Counted from the first letter of the stretch, positions 1 through 14,296 are shown. The stretch is 64,000 nt of DNA from Tetrahymena elliotti 4EA (GCA_000231825.2 JH720298.1:364423-428422); one strand, 5' to 3'. Made by a program: numbers and translations. Notes: a model not told the origin generated them from the letters alone.

Positions 1-3000
1 AAAAAACAATATTTAAATAAAATAAAAGTGTGTTTTTTTAAATTGATGAGAACAAACTAATTATCTTTCATGAGGTAAGAACACAGTTTAAAAAATTCTC
101 TCATAAATGAAAATTAAATAAAAGAATTAATTAATTATTTACTTCTTTCCAAATTGGTATGAGATTTTCATTGTAAAACTTGTACAAAGGGTGATTTTTT
201 TAGTTGTTAAGAGCTTCAAGGAGAGTGATTGACTATGCATTCTTTTTAGTAAAGCGTTTGATAAATAAATTATTAACTTATTAGGTGAAATAGAGTAGGA
301 ATCTAAGTCCTTATGAGAGATATAAAAACTTTGGTAAATCTAAAAACTCTTTGAGTATTTTGAATTCATTATTCTTTAAATTTTATTTAATATATGTTTA
401 TATGAATTCATTGGATAGATTTAATTCTGTAGATCTTAAGTTTCTCAAATAGTTTTCAGAAATAATTTATTCATTAGGATTATTTTTTTCTAAGATAGCT
501 TCAACATGTTCACTCTTAGATTCTAATATGACTTATTATGATTTTTTAATTACTGCTGATATCTACTGAGATAATTATGCATTTAAATTAGCCCTTTCAT
601 TTTGGCTACATTCTCTTATTTAATTATTATTAATCAATTCATTGGTGATTTTAAATAGAATCACAGCCAGTTCAATTTCAGATATGTTATACATTTATCT
701 CATTATATTAGTGATATGACTGAGAGCTATGTCAATTTGCTCATTCATAAACTTTACAGGGTCAGCTTCGTAATGAATTCTTAGATTCCTATTTATTTCT
801 TTAGTATTAATTGTTATTTCTCTCTTCTATTTCATACTATATACAATCATACTAACAGGAGTATTGTATTTTTTATTTACCTCAAATGCTAATAACATAG
901 ATAAATAGTACAATAAAGCAAATATTCTTAAATCGAGACTTGTTCCTTGATCTAATTTGAAAGAAGGGGTATCATCTTCTAGTCTAATATAAAAACCCAT
1001 CCATTAATTAGATATTTTTATACCTTCTAGCTATTGTTACTTTGATTAAGCCTCAGTTAGTACTTATTCAGTGTATTGATTATTTAATTATATTAATTTA
1101 CCACATTGCAAGCAAGGGTAGACTGATTGAAGATGTGGACAGGCATTAGAAAAGATATATTCTTAACAATTTTTACATTTATATAACTATTTATTATTTT
1201 AAGAATCTCTATGGAATAGATATATATTATTGTACATCATGTAAGGGTAGTATGTACTTTTATTTAACCTACCATTAAATAAATTTCCAAATACATTTTA
1301 TGATTGCTTTAAATTTTAGGCTAGATATGTTTTCAAAATATTTTTAAGACCATCCTTTTTATTTTCAAAATACTCTTTATAATGTAGCATTTATGGCTCA
1401 CTTAAAAAGGAAGAAGAGAGCAATCCCTTAAATGCTTCACAAAACTTTTTTAGCCATGCACTTTCTTTGAAGTAAGGAGATGAATTGATCTTCTATACCA
1501 TAATATCTCCTTACTTATATTAATTATAAAATGATTTAGCAACATACAATTACAAAGGAAAATCATTGAGTCGAGTAAAGTACTATTTAAGACTATAATC
1601 TAATTATCTGTATGAACTAACTTATTTATTAATCAAATTGATAAGATGTTAAACAACATGTCTGAAAACACCCAAATAAATTAGCTTTTGTAGTTATGTA
1701 AGTTCTTTTAGCTTACAATTATAGATGATAGGAAGAAGATATTGACTTGATACAATTGTTGTGATTGAATTTTTGATAACGTTTTGCTAGAGTGCGTTGG
1801 ATAAAATCACCAAGTAATTAAATTCTGTTGAATGTGTTGAAATAATTTATTGTTAAGAATCTGATTAGAAAATTTAGAAGATTATTTCTTCTGATTAAAT
1901 AGAACAAGAAAGCTCATTCATGATGAGATTGAATTTAATTAAAGTAGTTGTTGGAATACTTTGTTTATTATTCACATAAAATAATTCTATTTAATGAACT
2001 ATTTTAAATAGCTACCTAGTGTAATCTGGACAGAAAATTCTTTCTCTACATTTTATTGAGCTATAAATTATTTCAAGCAAGAATTTATTCCACTTCAGAT
2101 CAAATTCTACTTTTTAGCTTTATTCATCAAATAACTCATAAGGAAATTCAAAATCATTAATATTTAGAATTTATGATTGCAAATTTATGTCCAACTGGTA
2201 GAGATTTCTCAGCTGTATCTTAAGATCATCCAAATAAGATTCTTCTAAATTTTAAAAGAATTCTAAGTTCACAAAGTTTAGAATTTTTAGATTAACAGAC
2301 AACCCTTTTATAACTTCTTAAATAAAGCATGATAGAAGGAGTAGATTTTGCTTTGTTTAGAGCATATCATTTTACTTTACTTGGAGCTAGTATAAATCAA
2401 TAAATTATACTAATTAACTTAGTAGTTTTTGATAATCAATCTTGTTCTACTTGACAATCTAAAATACTTGTTTACTAGGGTAAATAGAATAGTATATCTT
2501 ATTTACAAGGTAAATTAAAAATTGTCTTATACTTACCTAATTTGAGTGCATTTGTATGTATTCTTTCATGGTTTATCCTATTCCTAAAAAGGGTATGTAA
2601 TGAGTCAAGATATCTTCAATCTTCATTAAATCACTAGAGTAAAAATAACAAAAACTTGCTTACTTAATAACTTAATCGAGCTTATTTTCATTGTTCTTAA
2701 AGTTTAACATAGGAGACAGAAGTAAGTACTATATTATGCTCTTTTAACATTAAGTTATGTTGGACTTTAAGTATTTGTAGAAGTCATTTAAAAATTATTA
2801 TTGCAGTTGAGAACATGCTTCAAGTTCATTTTTCTAGCACAATTCTATGAGTGTTTTTTCAATTTAAGCACACACTTCTTTAAATTTATTTAATTTGTTT
2901 GTCTCCTATTATTCATTAAATGTGATACCATTTATTGGTAAATCAACATTTGCTATAGCTCTATTTATGATGCTGTAGATATTTTCACTCTCATAAAACT

Positions 3001-6000
3001 AAAGATCAAGTTTATCAGAATCTAATTCAAATCTATTTGTAATTTGTAGTTTATTAAATGATACTTAGGCTGAATAGATCCCTGTAAAAGCATTAAAATT
3101 GTGAGCTTCCAAGCCAAATATCTCTAATAATTTATTTTATATAATTTAAATAGCTAAATTATTATTAGACTGGTCATAGAGCATGTATAATAAATTATAC
3201 TTTTCCAAAACAAAGATTACCATAGCTAGTCCTTACTAAGCTATTTCAATAAATCCAAGCCAAATAGCTTTTGATAAACTCTGTGTCTATGAGATATGCT
3301 TCTTTTGTAAAACACATTTTTCTATGAAATCATCAACAGTTTGAACTCCAATAGACTAAAGTTGGTTTTTAATTCTTTCTTTTAATATTTGCATTAAAAA
3401 TTTAACTGTTGAAGAAAATTAAACATTTTTAAAAATCTGCCATATCTATGATAACCTCTTAGTTTTATATCCTTCTCTATTAATCTGTTTATAATCAATC
3501 AATGAGTAAGAATTTGTTATGTATTCTTAAACAGATATGAAGTAATTAACGAAATCATCTAAATTAACCACTTCAAGCAAATTCTTTTGTTTTTTTTAAA
3601 ATAATGACATCACACTAAATTGATCTCTTAGCTATGAATAATTTGCTGGAATGAAGTAGAGTGGGAATAAATCTTCTAAATAATATTAAGACCAATTATT
3701 CTAATATGGTAAAATATTAAATTGGTCATTAGTCTTGACTGTAATCAGAGCATAGAAGTTCTACTAAATTTCTTTTGGTAACCTCTTTTACATAAATAAA
3801 AAAGATTCTGAAATTTTTTATCTGACAAGGACCAATTTATCTAGAGTTTCGCTAAACATATCTGTGACAACCATGATCACCTTAACTGAGTTATCATGAT
3901 TAAAATAATCAAACTCTTGTTTGAAAAACCTATTTAAAGTATCAATTAACTTCTGTTATGATTGAATATCTTATAATTCAATTCTTAATTTAACGCAATC
4001 TATTTATTTGGAAATGCAAAAACTAGGAGAATAAATGGTTATAAGATTTGATAAGAGAGCACCATTCATTCTATCTTTATCTCCTAAAATTCTATCTTGG
4101 ATAAATTGTTCTAGGGAGAAATGGTATTTTGTAGCAAATACTTTTTTCTTAAATATTTCATCTTGCTTATCAATATAGTTTAATTATTTGGAAAGTGGCA
4201 TCAATCTGTAGATAATTTCTATGATTGAATCATTATCTAAGTATTAGCTAGCATTTTCTTTTTATTTATTTAAATCTATTTATTGAATCACTAAAGTTTA
4301 GAGAACATCTTTGAAATTCTAGAAATTAAATTACTCAAGTAATTTACGAGATTCAAAGTATTTATATATACTATCTAATTATTCTACTGCTTATGTATCT
4401 AGAGTCATACCTTCATTAAATAAATGCTTTTCAAAACGATTTAGCAGTGGACCATCCATTCTGTGAATTTAGTTAAATTATTAAACAAGTATTAATTTGA
4501 ATCCCTAACCTATTTGTATGTTACTACTGTCAGCACCAAAAGATATTTTACAATATGGTTTTCCATTCAACTCTCTGAAATTTTAATTGAGAAGTTCATA
4601 CAAGCTTTGATAAATACTTTCAAGATTTTATAAGACAACTACAATACCAGATTCTACACAACTAATGATTTGATTGATTATTGAATGAGAATTCTCTGTA
4701 GTTTAATCTTGATTAAAGTCTCCTCCAAGTAAAAGTTAATAAGGTCTATTTAAAGCAGTTAATCTTCTACTTATGTAATCAGTTGCAAATTAAGGTTTTT
4801 CAGTAATAATCATTAAATTTCTTGAAATATAATGACTGGAATTTTCTTGAAGATTTTCATCAATTAAACTTAAATCAGTTAATTAATTCCAGAAAACCTT
4901 TTGAAGCTATGCTTGAGGATATACAGCTTCAAGAGCTTATTTAACTCTTTCTCTGGATTACTTTAAACCTGAAAAATGCCTAGCAAAAGATACAAATATT
5001 CTCTCAGTTAATTAGTTAGATGAGATGATTATCTTGTTTTGATTTTCGTTTAAATCTTTCTTTACTGAATCAAATTATTTATAGCAAATAAGTTTAGCCA
5101 TTGCATAGAAATCTCTTAGACCATGAAACTATTCATAGGCTGGATCTTTCAGTTTTACAAGTCTTAAATACTCTAAATATATTTTAGAAATTTATTCCAT
5201 GGATGATGGTGAGAGAGAATTTTTAACTAATCTATCCTTAACGAATTAATCTTTTTCTTGTTCTATCATCTAGTTCTAGATACATTCTATTGTTTCTTTC
5301 AATTCGCTTTAGCTAACATTTAATCTAAAACAAATAAAAAATATTATTATTTCATTTTAAAAAATAATTCAATTACCTATAAGCTGCAAGCATTCTATTC
5401 ATTTTAGATTAGTCAAGAGGCCAATTTGATATGCAAGCAACAGAAATTTTAGGCTTTTCTAAAACTGAATGTAAAACTTTAAGTGGGTTATCAGGAGATA
5501 TTTCAGCAAGTCCTATTTCTTCTATTTGTACTAAAGTAAGATATTTTTTGCTTTATTTTTCCTTAATGATTTTGTTTTATTTTTAAATTGCATTATCAAA
5601 TACTTCTTAAATTCTTTCTGAAGTACTTTGAATATGCCCTTGGTAAAATAGTTACATTATTGTTTTGTATTATTTAAAAAACTATGTTCTTGATTGCTCA
5701 CCTTTCATAGTCTTGATTAAAATACTTAATGATAGAGATTTGGAACATCCCGGAGGTCCTATGAGTACTATAGGTATTTTATTCATGATGCATACAAAAA
5801 GAGTAAAAATATTAGATTTTAAGGCTGTATTTTTCACAATACCTTAAGGAACTTCTGTTTAGTCTGTTAAATAAGTAAGAACTTCATCAATTATTTTATG
5901 TGTTTATTCTTATTTTATGTTAAATTTTTAACAGCAATCTATAAGGAACTAATAACGTTTTTCTGAAAGTGGTAGACGTACAGCATAATTAATGAAGAAA

Positions 6001-9000
6001 GCCATGCAAATAGAGTATTAAGTTATTGATCGTATGTTCAATCCAAAAGTTTTAAATATTTAAAGATTTTTAACAAACCAAAAAAGTAATTTATTAAATC
6101 TATTGACATCTCTCAAGCTACAAGCACTTTGATATCCCATTTCACTTCTAATATTCTATTAAGCAAAGAAAATAGCCTCTGAAATCTGCAAAAGATCATC
6201 TTATTTAAATTTATGAGTTTGATATGATTTTTTCTTAAGTTTCATTTAGTTTTTTATGATTAGCATTTGTGTAATGTAATTTTTTTCATCCTATTAATCA
6301 AGACTGTCGAAGTTCCAAATAAAACTGTACAAACTTTCTGGTATAGGCTCTACCATGTATTCTAAATCTGTGTTTTTTATTTTATCTACAATATCTTTCT
6401 TTATTCCTCCATGAATCTGTAAATCAATAATTTATCTCTACTTCTCACTCTTCAGCTTATAAGGATTGATAGCAGCAATTGGAATGATATTTTTATTAAT
6501 TTTCTCTCCTTTAATACATCTATCAACTAAAATTTCCTTAAAGAGCCCTCCAATTAATTTATTTGTATTAACCTTGATTAAAATTCAACAAATAAAATTT
6601 AAATTGAAGATAATTAAAAAAAATGTAAATTTAATAAATACTTCATCAAAGAAGAGAATAATCTTTTAGTTTTGATTGTATCCAGTTTTAATCTGATTTA
6701 TTTTATTAACAATATCTTTCTCTGTTATGCCTGCATGGATGTTCATTGTGATGAAAACTGCATCCATTATCAATGACATCAACTCAATTAAAGCAGTTTT
6801 GCCGATACCAGATTAACCCTTTAAATTAAATTAAAAGTTTAAATATTTTGAATTTATTATTTATTAAAAAATATTTATTTAGAAAATATATACCATAATA
6901 ATGATAGGTGTGTTTGAGCGAATTCTCATAAAGATCATAGCTATTTTAAAGAAGTTATCTTTTTGGATGGTTATTCTTTATACTAACTTCTATAATTCTG
7001 CATGCATGATATTTGTAAATTCAATATTATTTGGATCTCTATATACCTTTGAATCATTTTAATGAATGAGCATAATAAGCCATTTAAGCAGAGCTTCTGG
7101 CCTATTTTTATGATCAAAAAAGATCAATTATTCTTTTTACATTGCAACTAGTTCGTTAATGCACTTAGGAACCTGCTCTTACTTATCAAAAAATGTAGTT
7201 ATACAAGGATTATCTTGCTCTTAAAATGTAACGAAATTCATCATGTTGCTGTTAAATTTTTGAATTTACTAGGCTTTGTTATGCAATTGCTAAGCTTTTG
7301 TTAAATTATTGCCCATTATAAGATTTTAGTTATTTAACTTGTTAACGGAGACAGCTAAACTTAAATTGTAAGAAGTTATTACAATATAAGTACGTAAACC
7401 TAAATCTAGTAGATTATGCATTTCCTGTCTCAGAATATGAAACTAAACATAGAAACAATTTTCAAATTTACTCATCTCTGATCCAAATAATTTAACAAAG
7501 TGAGAAAGCTTATAATAGCATGGCTAAATATTTTGTTGTTAAATTTTGCTTACAAACCAGTTTTACAAAAGGTTTTAAAATTCTCCTTGATAGCTTGAAT
7601 CATTTTTTTTATGTTTTATATTTGACAAATCTTTCTTGTCAAGGCAATTAGGATTTCTTTGATTTTCATCTATCACCTAAAGGTATTTGAAACTCATAAA
7701 TTAGCAAACTTATTCTTCTAAATTTAAATCTTAATGTTAAATCTAATATTACTTAATGTTAAATTCTACTTTTGTTTGGTTAAAGTACTATTTGATGCTG
7801 ATATTTTTAAAGAATTCTTGATTGAGGTTATTTTATATCTCAATATAATACTTAGCCTAAGACCCAATGTAAAGATATTTTCGAGAATGAATACTAAGCG
7901 AATTAAGGAAAATAAGCTCAAAAAGTAAGTAATTTATGTCTAAATTAAGCATCTCGTACATATCAAGATGAATTGAGAAACTAGTATTTTACTTTTAATT
8001 AACTATTTTATTTCTCATCAGCTATATGAAATCAGTTTTTTCACTACTTCCATTTATTGGTACTCTAATTATTCCTTGAATTTTTTGTATTTAAAATGTT
8101 TTACCTGCTCCTGGATAATCAGAATAAAAGAAATTTATTTGTTATTTAGCCATTGAAAATTAATTTGAAACAAAATCTTTTCTATATTTTTCTGGCTCTA
8201 AAACCTGCTCAACTGTAAGGTATGGGATTATTGTAATTTCCTCTTTTATTAATTCTTTATTCGCCAAGATATATAAGCTGTTATCTCCAAAGTCTTTTTC
8301 ATTAAGCAATCTTTGCAAAATATTATTTAGCTAATTGTAAAATTTGATGTCCAATTTGTTATTAAGAATAAGGAAATATTCATTTTCTAAACCTGCCTAT
8401 AATAAATATTGTAATCTGTACATAAACAACTCTAAATCTTGAATAGTAGAGTTGTTATCATAATAAAAGCACTAATAATATTAAATGGGTGAGGGAGAAT
8501 GTTTTATTTTTTGAACCAATATTTCAATTATTTAATTTCCTTGGCACTTTACTTAAAAAATTTTGCTCTTCTAAGAAAAATTTAGTCTCATGTTTTACTA
8601 ACCAATCTATTTTTTGCTTATACATTAGCCTATTAAAAAATTAAAATTAACAATTATAAATATAAATAAATTTAATAAATTAATTACCTATGTGTTTTAT
8701 GATATCAATTTCAGAATTACTTTTAATTTTAACAAAATCTTTTTCTTCTACTTCAATTTACTTAAGGATTGCTGTTAGGTCAGGAGAAAATGTTTATATT
8801 TATGATCTTATGTACTTCATCATCTCTCTAAAATGAGAGAACCCAATAAGAGTTAAATTTGGGTATTACTTGAATGCAGCTTGAAGAGAATTTTTCCATA
8901 TACTTAAATTTTTTTATAATTCCTTAACATCTTAACCCATTTTCAAATAAGTGTTTTAATATTATCCATTGCTGTTGTTGTAATTGAGAATCTAATTTAA

Positions 9001-12000
9001 AAAAGCATAGCTTCCATACTTAATAGAATTTAAAATGACCTCCTTTAACTACTCAATAACAAACCATTGATCTCTAAATTTTTGCATTTTTTCCTTTAAT
9101 AAATTTATTTCCTTATCTAACTCTTATTGTCCTTCTTCTTAAGATGATTGAAAGCCATTTTAAATCTAATAGTCATCTTTTATGCCAACATCGTTATTAT
9201 TAGATAAGTCATTAAACATATTTTTTCCATCTCTAAGTTAATAAGTAAAATTCCTATACTTAGGTTTTTAATTTTATTTTGAGTTTTGAATGTTTGCTTA
9301 GGCTACAGATATGAGGTTATTGGTTTTTGTAGTCTATTCTAAAATTATTTTTGAGCAAACTTGTCTCATTTCCTGCTCACTATATTCTTTTTAGCAAATT
9401 ACTTTCACTTATACATCAGAGTTTTTCTCATCAAACACTAAGGAAAACTATCCTTATTCAATAATATCACATGTCAAAGAAATAAACTGCTTCTTCTTGT
9501 CAAATGTTTGTGAAATATTTAGAATTTTATCAAAATCATTAATGCTGTCATTCAAATCTATAACAATTTACTATGTATTCATATTAACTTTGATGAATTA
9601 TAGAGTTTCCTTTATGAAATTATTTAGAAATTCTTTTTCCATGGATTATTTGAAATCTTCTATCTTGGCTAACAAGTAGTTGTAATTATTCAGCTTTATG
9701 AGTAATGAGATAACATCTGTGCTATCTTCATCTACTAAATCTCTCAAATCTAAAAATGAACTCAACTTCAGCTTTTCTTTTCTGTATGAAAGAATAACTT
9801 CTAACTTTTTCAGAAGCTGAACTTGTTCAAAATAAGAATCTCCTCCTAGAAGTAAGTCAGATAGTTCTTAAAGCTGAGCTATCTCTAAATAGCCAATTAT
9901 TTTTTAAAGAGTTTACTCTTCGAATTTCTTTACTTTTTAAAGATTTTCTAATTTTAGCTTTAAATCAAGACTACAACGAACTGAAAAATCTATTTTATAG
10001 ATTTTAGACAAATCTATGAAGACAGAACCATACTTGAAAAATAATTAAGCTATATAGATTTTTTATAGCTTGACCTGAAGTAATTTGAAATCACATATAG
10101 GAATAATTAGATTGAAGAGGTTGCAGATATTAGTAATAGATTCTTTAAATGTATTTCCAGATATCAGTTAAAGCTAAGTAAATGTCATTGAATTATTACC
10201 ACCAAAAATTTGGTATTAAATTTAGCTTTGGTGAGCTTTTTATAAGATAAAATTGCTCTCTTCCATAATTAAACTATTATTTTCTTCTTAAAAATTATAT
10301 TATTAAAGAAGGGATTCATTATATGTTCTCTCATTAGGATCAGTAAGATTTAAAACAAGCTCAATAATATTTTGCTATGTATTTCTAAAAATAGACTTTA
10401 AAATATTTTATGTTTTTGGTTATTAATTTCCTAATTTTTCCTCAACCAGTAAGTATATCTTATTGAATATAACTGATTGTTAATGATCATTTAAGAATTC
10501 ATACATATGCTATAAGTGCTAAAAAGATTACAATACTTAATTCAATTAGCTGTAAATTTAATTTACAGTAAAAATATTCTTAAAGTTTTAGTAGTCTTTT
10601 TCCAAATAAGATTATGTTCTCTCAAAAAATCTAACAAGTTTCTTTCTTTCATTTTTGTAAACTTCTATTTGATTTAAAATTTTACTTTTGAGTTCTCTGA
10701 AATCTACAATAAACTCATTCTAGAAAAATTTATAAATCTCCTCAAAATTAGTTGATTAAAACAATTTCTCAATCGTTTGGATGTCTAAATTTTCTATTTT
10801 CTAATTCCTAAAATCAACCTCAACCTAGTTAATAAATTTTTAAGAAAAATGTAGTCTTAAGAATTAGCAAGTAAAGTCTTCCAAGAAAGGATTATTAACA
10901 TGTTTGCTTTGATTATATTTATTTAAAGCATATTCTTCATATTGAGTTTTAATAATGTGAATGACTTTTGCTTTATTAGACTGCACAGCAGTGCCTAAAT
11001 TTAAGTTATTAGAGTATTAACAGAATTTCATAAACTCGTCTAAGAATTTTGAATCTCTATTCACCAAAGAATTTAATTTTTATTTAATAAATTCGTTAAT
11101 TAGTCTTTCAAAAATTTAAAACTCTTCTTGTCTATTTACGTTACTTACTAATTCTACTATTTCTTCCAAGCTAAGAATAGCTATTTTTTTAAGTATTATT
11201 TCATCCATCTAAGAACTTAACTAGTTTACATCATCTTGAGTAAGGTAAAAAGATTGCTCTGTTGTATTTTTCTTTAAAACTTAATCAGGAACTAAATCTT
11301 TATTTTCATTTTCATTTTAGTTTTAGACATTTTCTTTTTTGTTGATCTATTCTTCAGCTTCTTTTAACTTTAATTCATTTAATAGAGCCAGCTACTATTA
11401 AGATAGAGAAAGTAAATTAATTTTATACTCCAACATCTTATAGCTTTCATATCCATTCAGCTTTTAGCACTTGCTTTTAAATATATTTAGTATTGCCTAG
11501 GTGAAACACAATTAAGGCTAAATTGTTAGCAGAAGAGAGAAGATTTCTAGAATACTCTCTATACTCACTATTGAAATACTTAGCTCAAGTATTAATTATT
11601 ATAAATTTATATTTAGTAAAACTCCTCTTTTGTAAAGGGAGGTAAATAAATCTATTTGAATTTATTCATTTATTCTTTCAAAATTCAACTGTGTGAAGTG
11701 TTAAATCATCAAACTACCTTTCTTATCAAATCTATCAATAAATTGATCTATTTAGCTGATAAATAGTTTAATGAGATGAGGAGATTTAGTCATATCAACC
11801 AACAAATCGCCTATAAAATGTTGAAATTCTTATGAAGAGGTATTTGTGAAAGATTAAGTTATTATCTCAGAATTCTTCATTAAAAAATTAATTTTATCAT
11901 TATCATCAATGTACTAAAAGTATTTTATCCAATACCTCTAGATGAAAGATTCTTTGTTCTAGTTGATGCTTTCCTCTGGATATTAGAATTTAACTAATTT

Positions 12001-12835
12001 TTAAATTAGGTTAAACATATTTACTATTACGGATTTAGTTGATTGATCAAGATTTTAGTGTAAACCTTGTAGGATTATGTCAACACTCAAAATAGAGCTT
12101 TCATTCATAAATTCATCAAGAAATTATGAAATTTGAAATCTTTTAATGAGAGCAATAACTTAATTTTACTCTTCAGTTCCAATTGTTTGCATGGTCAACT
12201 TTTATTATTTGTAGAAATTAGACAGATCCTTAAAAATTTCATAATACTTATCATCTTTAAAGTCAATTTCTAAAATCTTCAATCCTTACAAATAGATTTA
12301 AGGATTATCTTTCAGATATCCTCTAATTATTTAGAAAATCTTTTCATTAGCTTTTAGGTAGAGATTTTCAAATCTGCTTATTTTTATAAATTTAAGAAGA
12401 CATTTCATCTCATCTATTGTTGAGTTGCTTTAAAAAAACATTAGTAAGCTATCTGTAGGATTAGTCTACTTCAAAATAACATTTTTATCTAAAATCAGAT
12501 TTTTTATTACATTCTATTTTATATGAAACTCTTCAGGAGTATCAAATATCATATAGCATGAGGTCTAATTGCTCATTTAGACTCTATATTCTGACAAATT
12601 TCTTTGTATTTCTTTTGTAACAGAATCTTTTTCTCCAAGAATAAAATAATAATATTTTGTTTATTTAGATAGTCTGTCTCTTGAAATTTCGATCTCTACA
12701 AAGAAGATGTCCGGATGCAATTCCAATCTTTAAAGCATATTGACTTCTTAAGAATGAATGCTTATAGCTAATTTGTTTTCATATTAACTTAGCTAGTTAA
12801 TGTAAATATAAAACTAAACTCTTACTTTATCCATT
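1..12835 (-). CDS. Gene A: RNF213 (mysterin)-like giant AAA+ protein with RZ-like finger, 3' end probably outside the window
   Basis: RNF213-family proteins are giant AAA+ ATPases with ubiquitin E3 activity. The start is the ATG at 12835-12833 (MDKVRVQFYI), and its N-terminus aligns with that of gene C. The first recognisable AAA module has Walker A GQSGIGKTAL (about 6790-6818), then the family signature IHAGITEKDI and LFFDEVNTNKLIGGLFKEI. The next module has GPPGCSKSLS (about 5735-5765), YQGHIQSTSERI, IEEIGLAEISP and ISNWPLDQSKMNRML, and further on IHRMDGPLLNRFEKHLF (about 4450). A Cys finger lies at 1099-1177. Introns seen: 8630-8687, 6819-6893, 6573-6641 and 5325-5376. Oddities: the second Walker B reads EE, not DE, and I see no RING. 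Near the left edge the frame either stops at TGA 103-101 or, as the matching intron in gene B suggests (exon ends TrpLysGlu, then GTAA), splices and runs off the window. Coding length is roughly 4,000 residues. Confidence 0.8.
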
Positions 12836-13346
12836 TTGCTTGATTTTTTTTAGCTATTATTTACTTTCTTATAATTTGTTTCCCTTTATTTTGAGATTTG
12901 TTTTATCCTAATAAGAAAGTATTCAATATTCTAATTGATTATTGATGGATAATTATTCTAAAATTAATTTCTTTTTTAATTAGATGAATGAATATACAAA
13001 TTAGTATGTATTAAAAAACCTTCTGAAAAAATTCGCGCATAAATTTAAGATAATATTTATTTTCTTACTGAGTAGTAAGTATCACATTTTTTAAGGCATT
13101 TCACAAAGATTTTTTGTAATTCAATTAAATTAGCCTATTATTTAATAATCAAAGAAAGGAAATTTAATAAAAATATTTTAAAACGAACATTTTTATTAAT
13201 TAAAATGAACATTCTAAATTACTATTTTTATCAAAATTTAATTAATAAATAAAAATCTAAACAATTAAATTCTTTCTTTCAAAATATTATTCATTTTATC
13301 AAAATATAATTAACATTTTAAAAATTATTAAGATAAAAGAAAAAAT
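12836..13346. other. Intergenic spacer between gene A start and first tRNA-Lys
   Basis: Very AT-rich with frequent TGA in all frames and no motif I recognise. It must hold the 5' flank of gene A, whose ATG is preceded by A-rich sequence. Confidence 0.5.
13340..13345 (-). terminator. Pol III T-run terminator of tRNA-Lys copy 1
   Basis: One base after the tRNA 3' end the coding strand has a run of six T, the usual RNA polymerase III stop. Confidence 0.8.
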
Positions 13347-13419
13347 CACCCACCGAGGGGCTCGAACCCTCGACCACCAGCTTAAAAGGCTGGCGCTCTA
13401 CCGACTGAGCTAGACGGGT
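13347..13419 (-). tRNA. tRNA-Lys (anticodon UUU), copy 1
   Basis: A 73-nt cloverleaf on the minus strand. The acceptor stem ACCCGTC pairs with GGTGGGT (two G-U type pairs) and G is the discriminator base. The anticodon stem CCAGC/GCTGG encloses the loop CTTTTAA, giving anticodon UUU. The T arm contains GGTTCGA, which also serves as the Pol III B box. CCA is not encoded. It is identical to copies 2 and 3. Confidence 0.97.
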
Positions 13420-13893
13420 TTTGTACTAAATAAAATAAAGTTTTTAATAGTATTATAAAGTTCCCACTTTTAGTGTTGATGAATTTTAATAATAAGATTT
13501 AAAAATATATTAAATTTATCAAATTATATTTAAAAAAAGAAAAAAAATTGGTTTTCATTTAAATTATTTAAGTAAATGTTTTTGAGTATTGATTGATTTA
13601 GATAGTACTATTTTTAATTCATCACCTGTAATTTATTAATTTATCTTCAAACCTTTAATTTCAAAAATACTATATTTACAATATTTTTTCTAAAATTTTC
13701 AGATTAATTTGAAAGACAACTAATAGTGATTAGATAAGAGTTAAAATACAGTGTATTTACATTTCTAAATATACTATTTAAATAAAAAGATAGAAATTAA
13801 ATGATAAAATAGTATCAATTTAACTACCATTTGCATAATTTTAGTCAATTAAACAACACTAATGATAAATATTTTAAAATGATGTAAAAAAAT
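13420..13893. other. Spacer between tRNA-Lys copies 1 and 2
   Basis: About 470 nt of AT-rich sequence. The identity between copies ends at the tRNA borders apart from the short T-run behind each gene. I see no coding signal. Confidence 0.5.
13886..13892 (-). terminator. Pol III T-run terminator of tRNA-Lys copy 2
   Basis: A run of seven T on the coding strand, one base after the tRNA 3' end. Confidence 0.8.
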
Positions 13894-13966
13894 CACCCAC
13901 CGAGGGGCTCGAACCCTCGACCACCAGCTTAAAAGGCTGGCGCTCTACCGACTGAGCTAGACGGGT
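13894..13966 (-). tRNA. tRNA-Lys (anticodon UUU), copy 2
   Basis: All 73 bases match copy 1, with the same cloverleaf and anticodon loop CTTTTAA. Confidence 0.97.
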
Positions 13967-14296
13967 CTTATATTGAATATAATAATAATTTTAATAGTAT
14001 TTAACAGATATCATTTTTAATGCCTCTTTTGATATTAATTAGATTTTATTATTATTTAGAAATATATTTGATGGGAATAAAAATGGATAAAATATTATTG
14101 ATTAAAAAATTCTAAACTTAATTTTTATTATGAAAAGAAAGGAGAGTTGTAAAAAAATTTTTATTTTTTAATGTATTTTTAAGAAATCATATTAAAGATA
14201 GAGATGATATTCATGAAAATTATTTTGGTAGTTAAATAGTTAATAATTCAAAATAGTTATTTAGTATTTTTAAATAATAGTAATATGTAAAAAAAT
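13967..14296. other. Spacer between tRNA-Lys copies 2 and 3
   Basis: About 330 nt of AT-rich sequence without a gene that I can see. Confidence 0.5.
14289..14295 (-). terminator. Pol III T-run terminator of tRNA-Lys copy 3
   Basis: A run of seven T on the coding strand, one base after the tRNA 3' end. Confidence 0.8.

Noticed and set aside
2500..3500. RING domain of RNF213 type in gene A
   Set aside because: No CxxC...CxH...CxxC...CxxC series is visible between the AAA+ core and the finger, so I do not annotate one.
5665..5847. Short plus-strand ORFs opposite the large genes, such as this 60-codon frame
   Set aside because: They are shadows: the minus strand carries continuous family homology here (GPPGCSKSL of gene A) and the plus frame has no recognisable motif.
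13347..13419. Suppressor tRNA-Gln reading TAA or TAG
   Set aside because: The anticodon loop is CTTTTAA, so the anticodon is UUU (Lys), not UUA or CUA.
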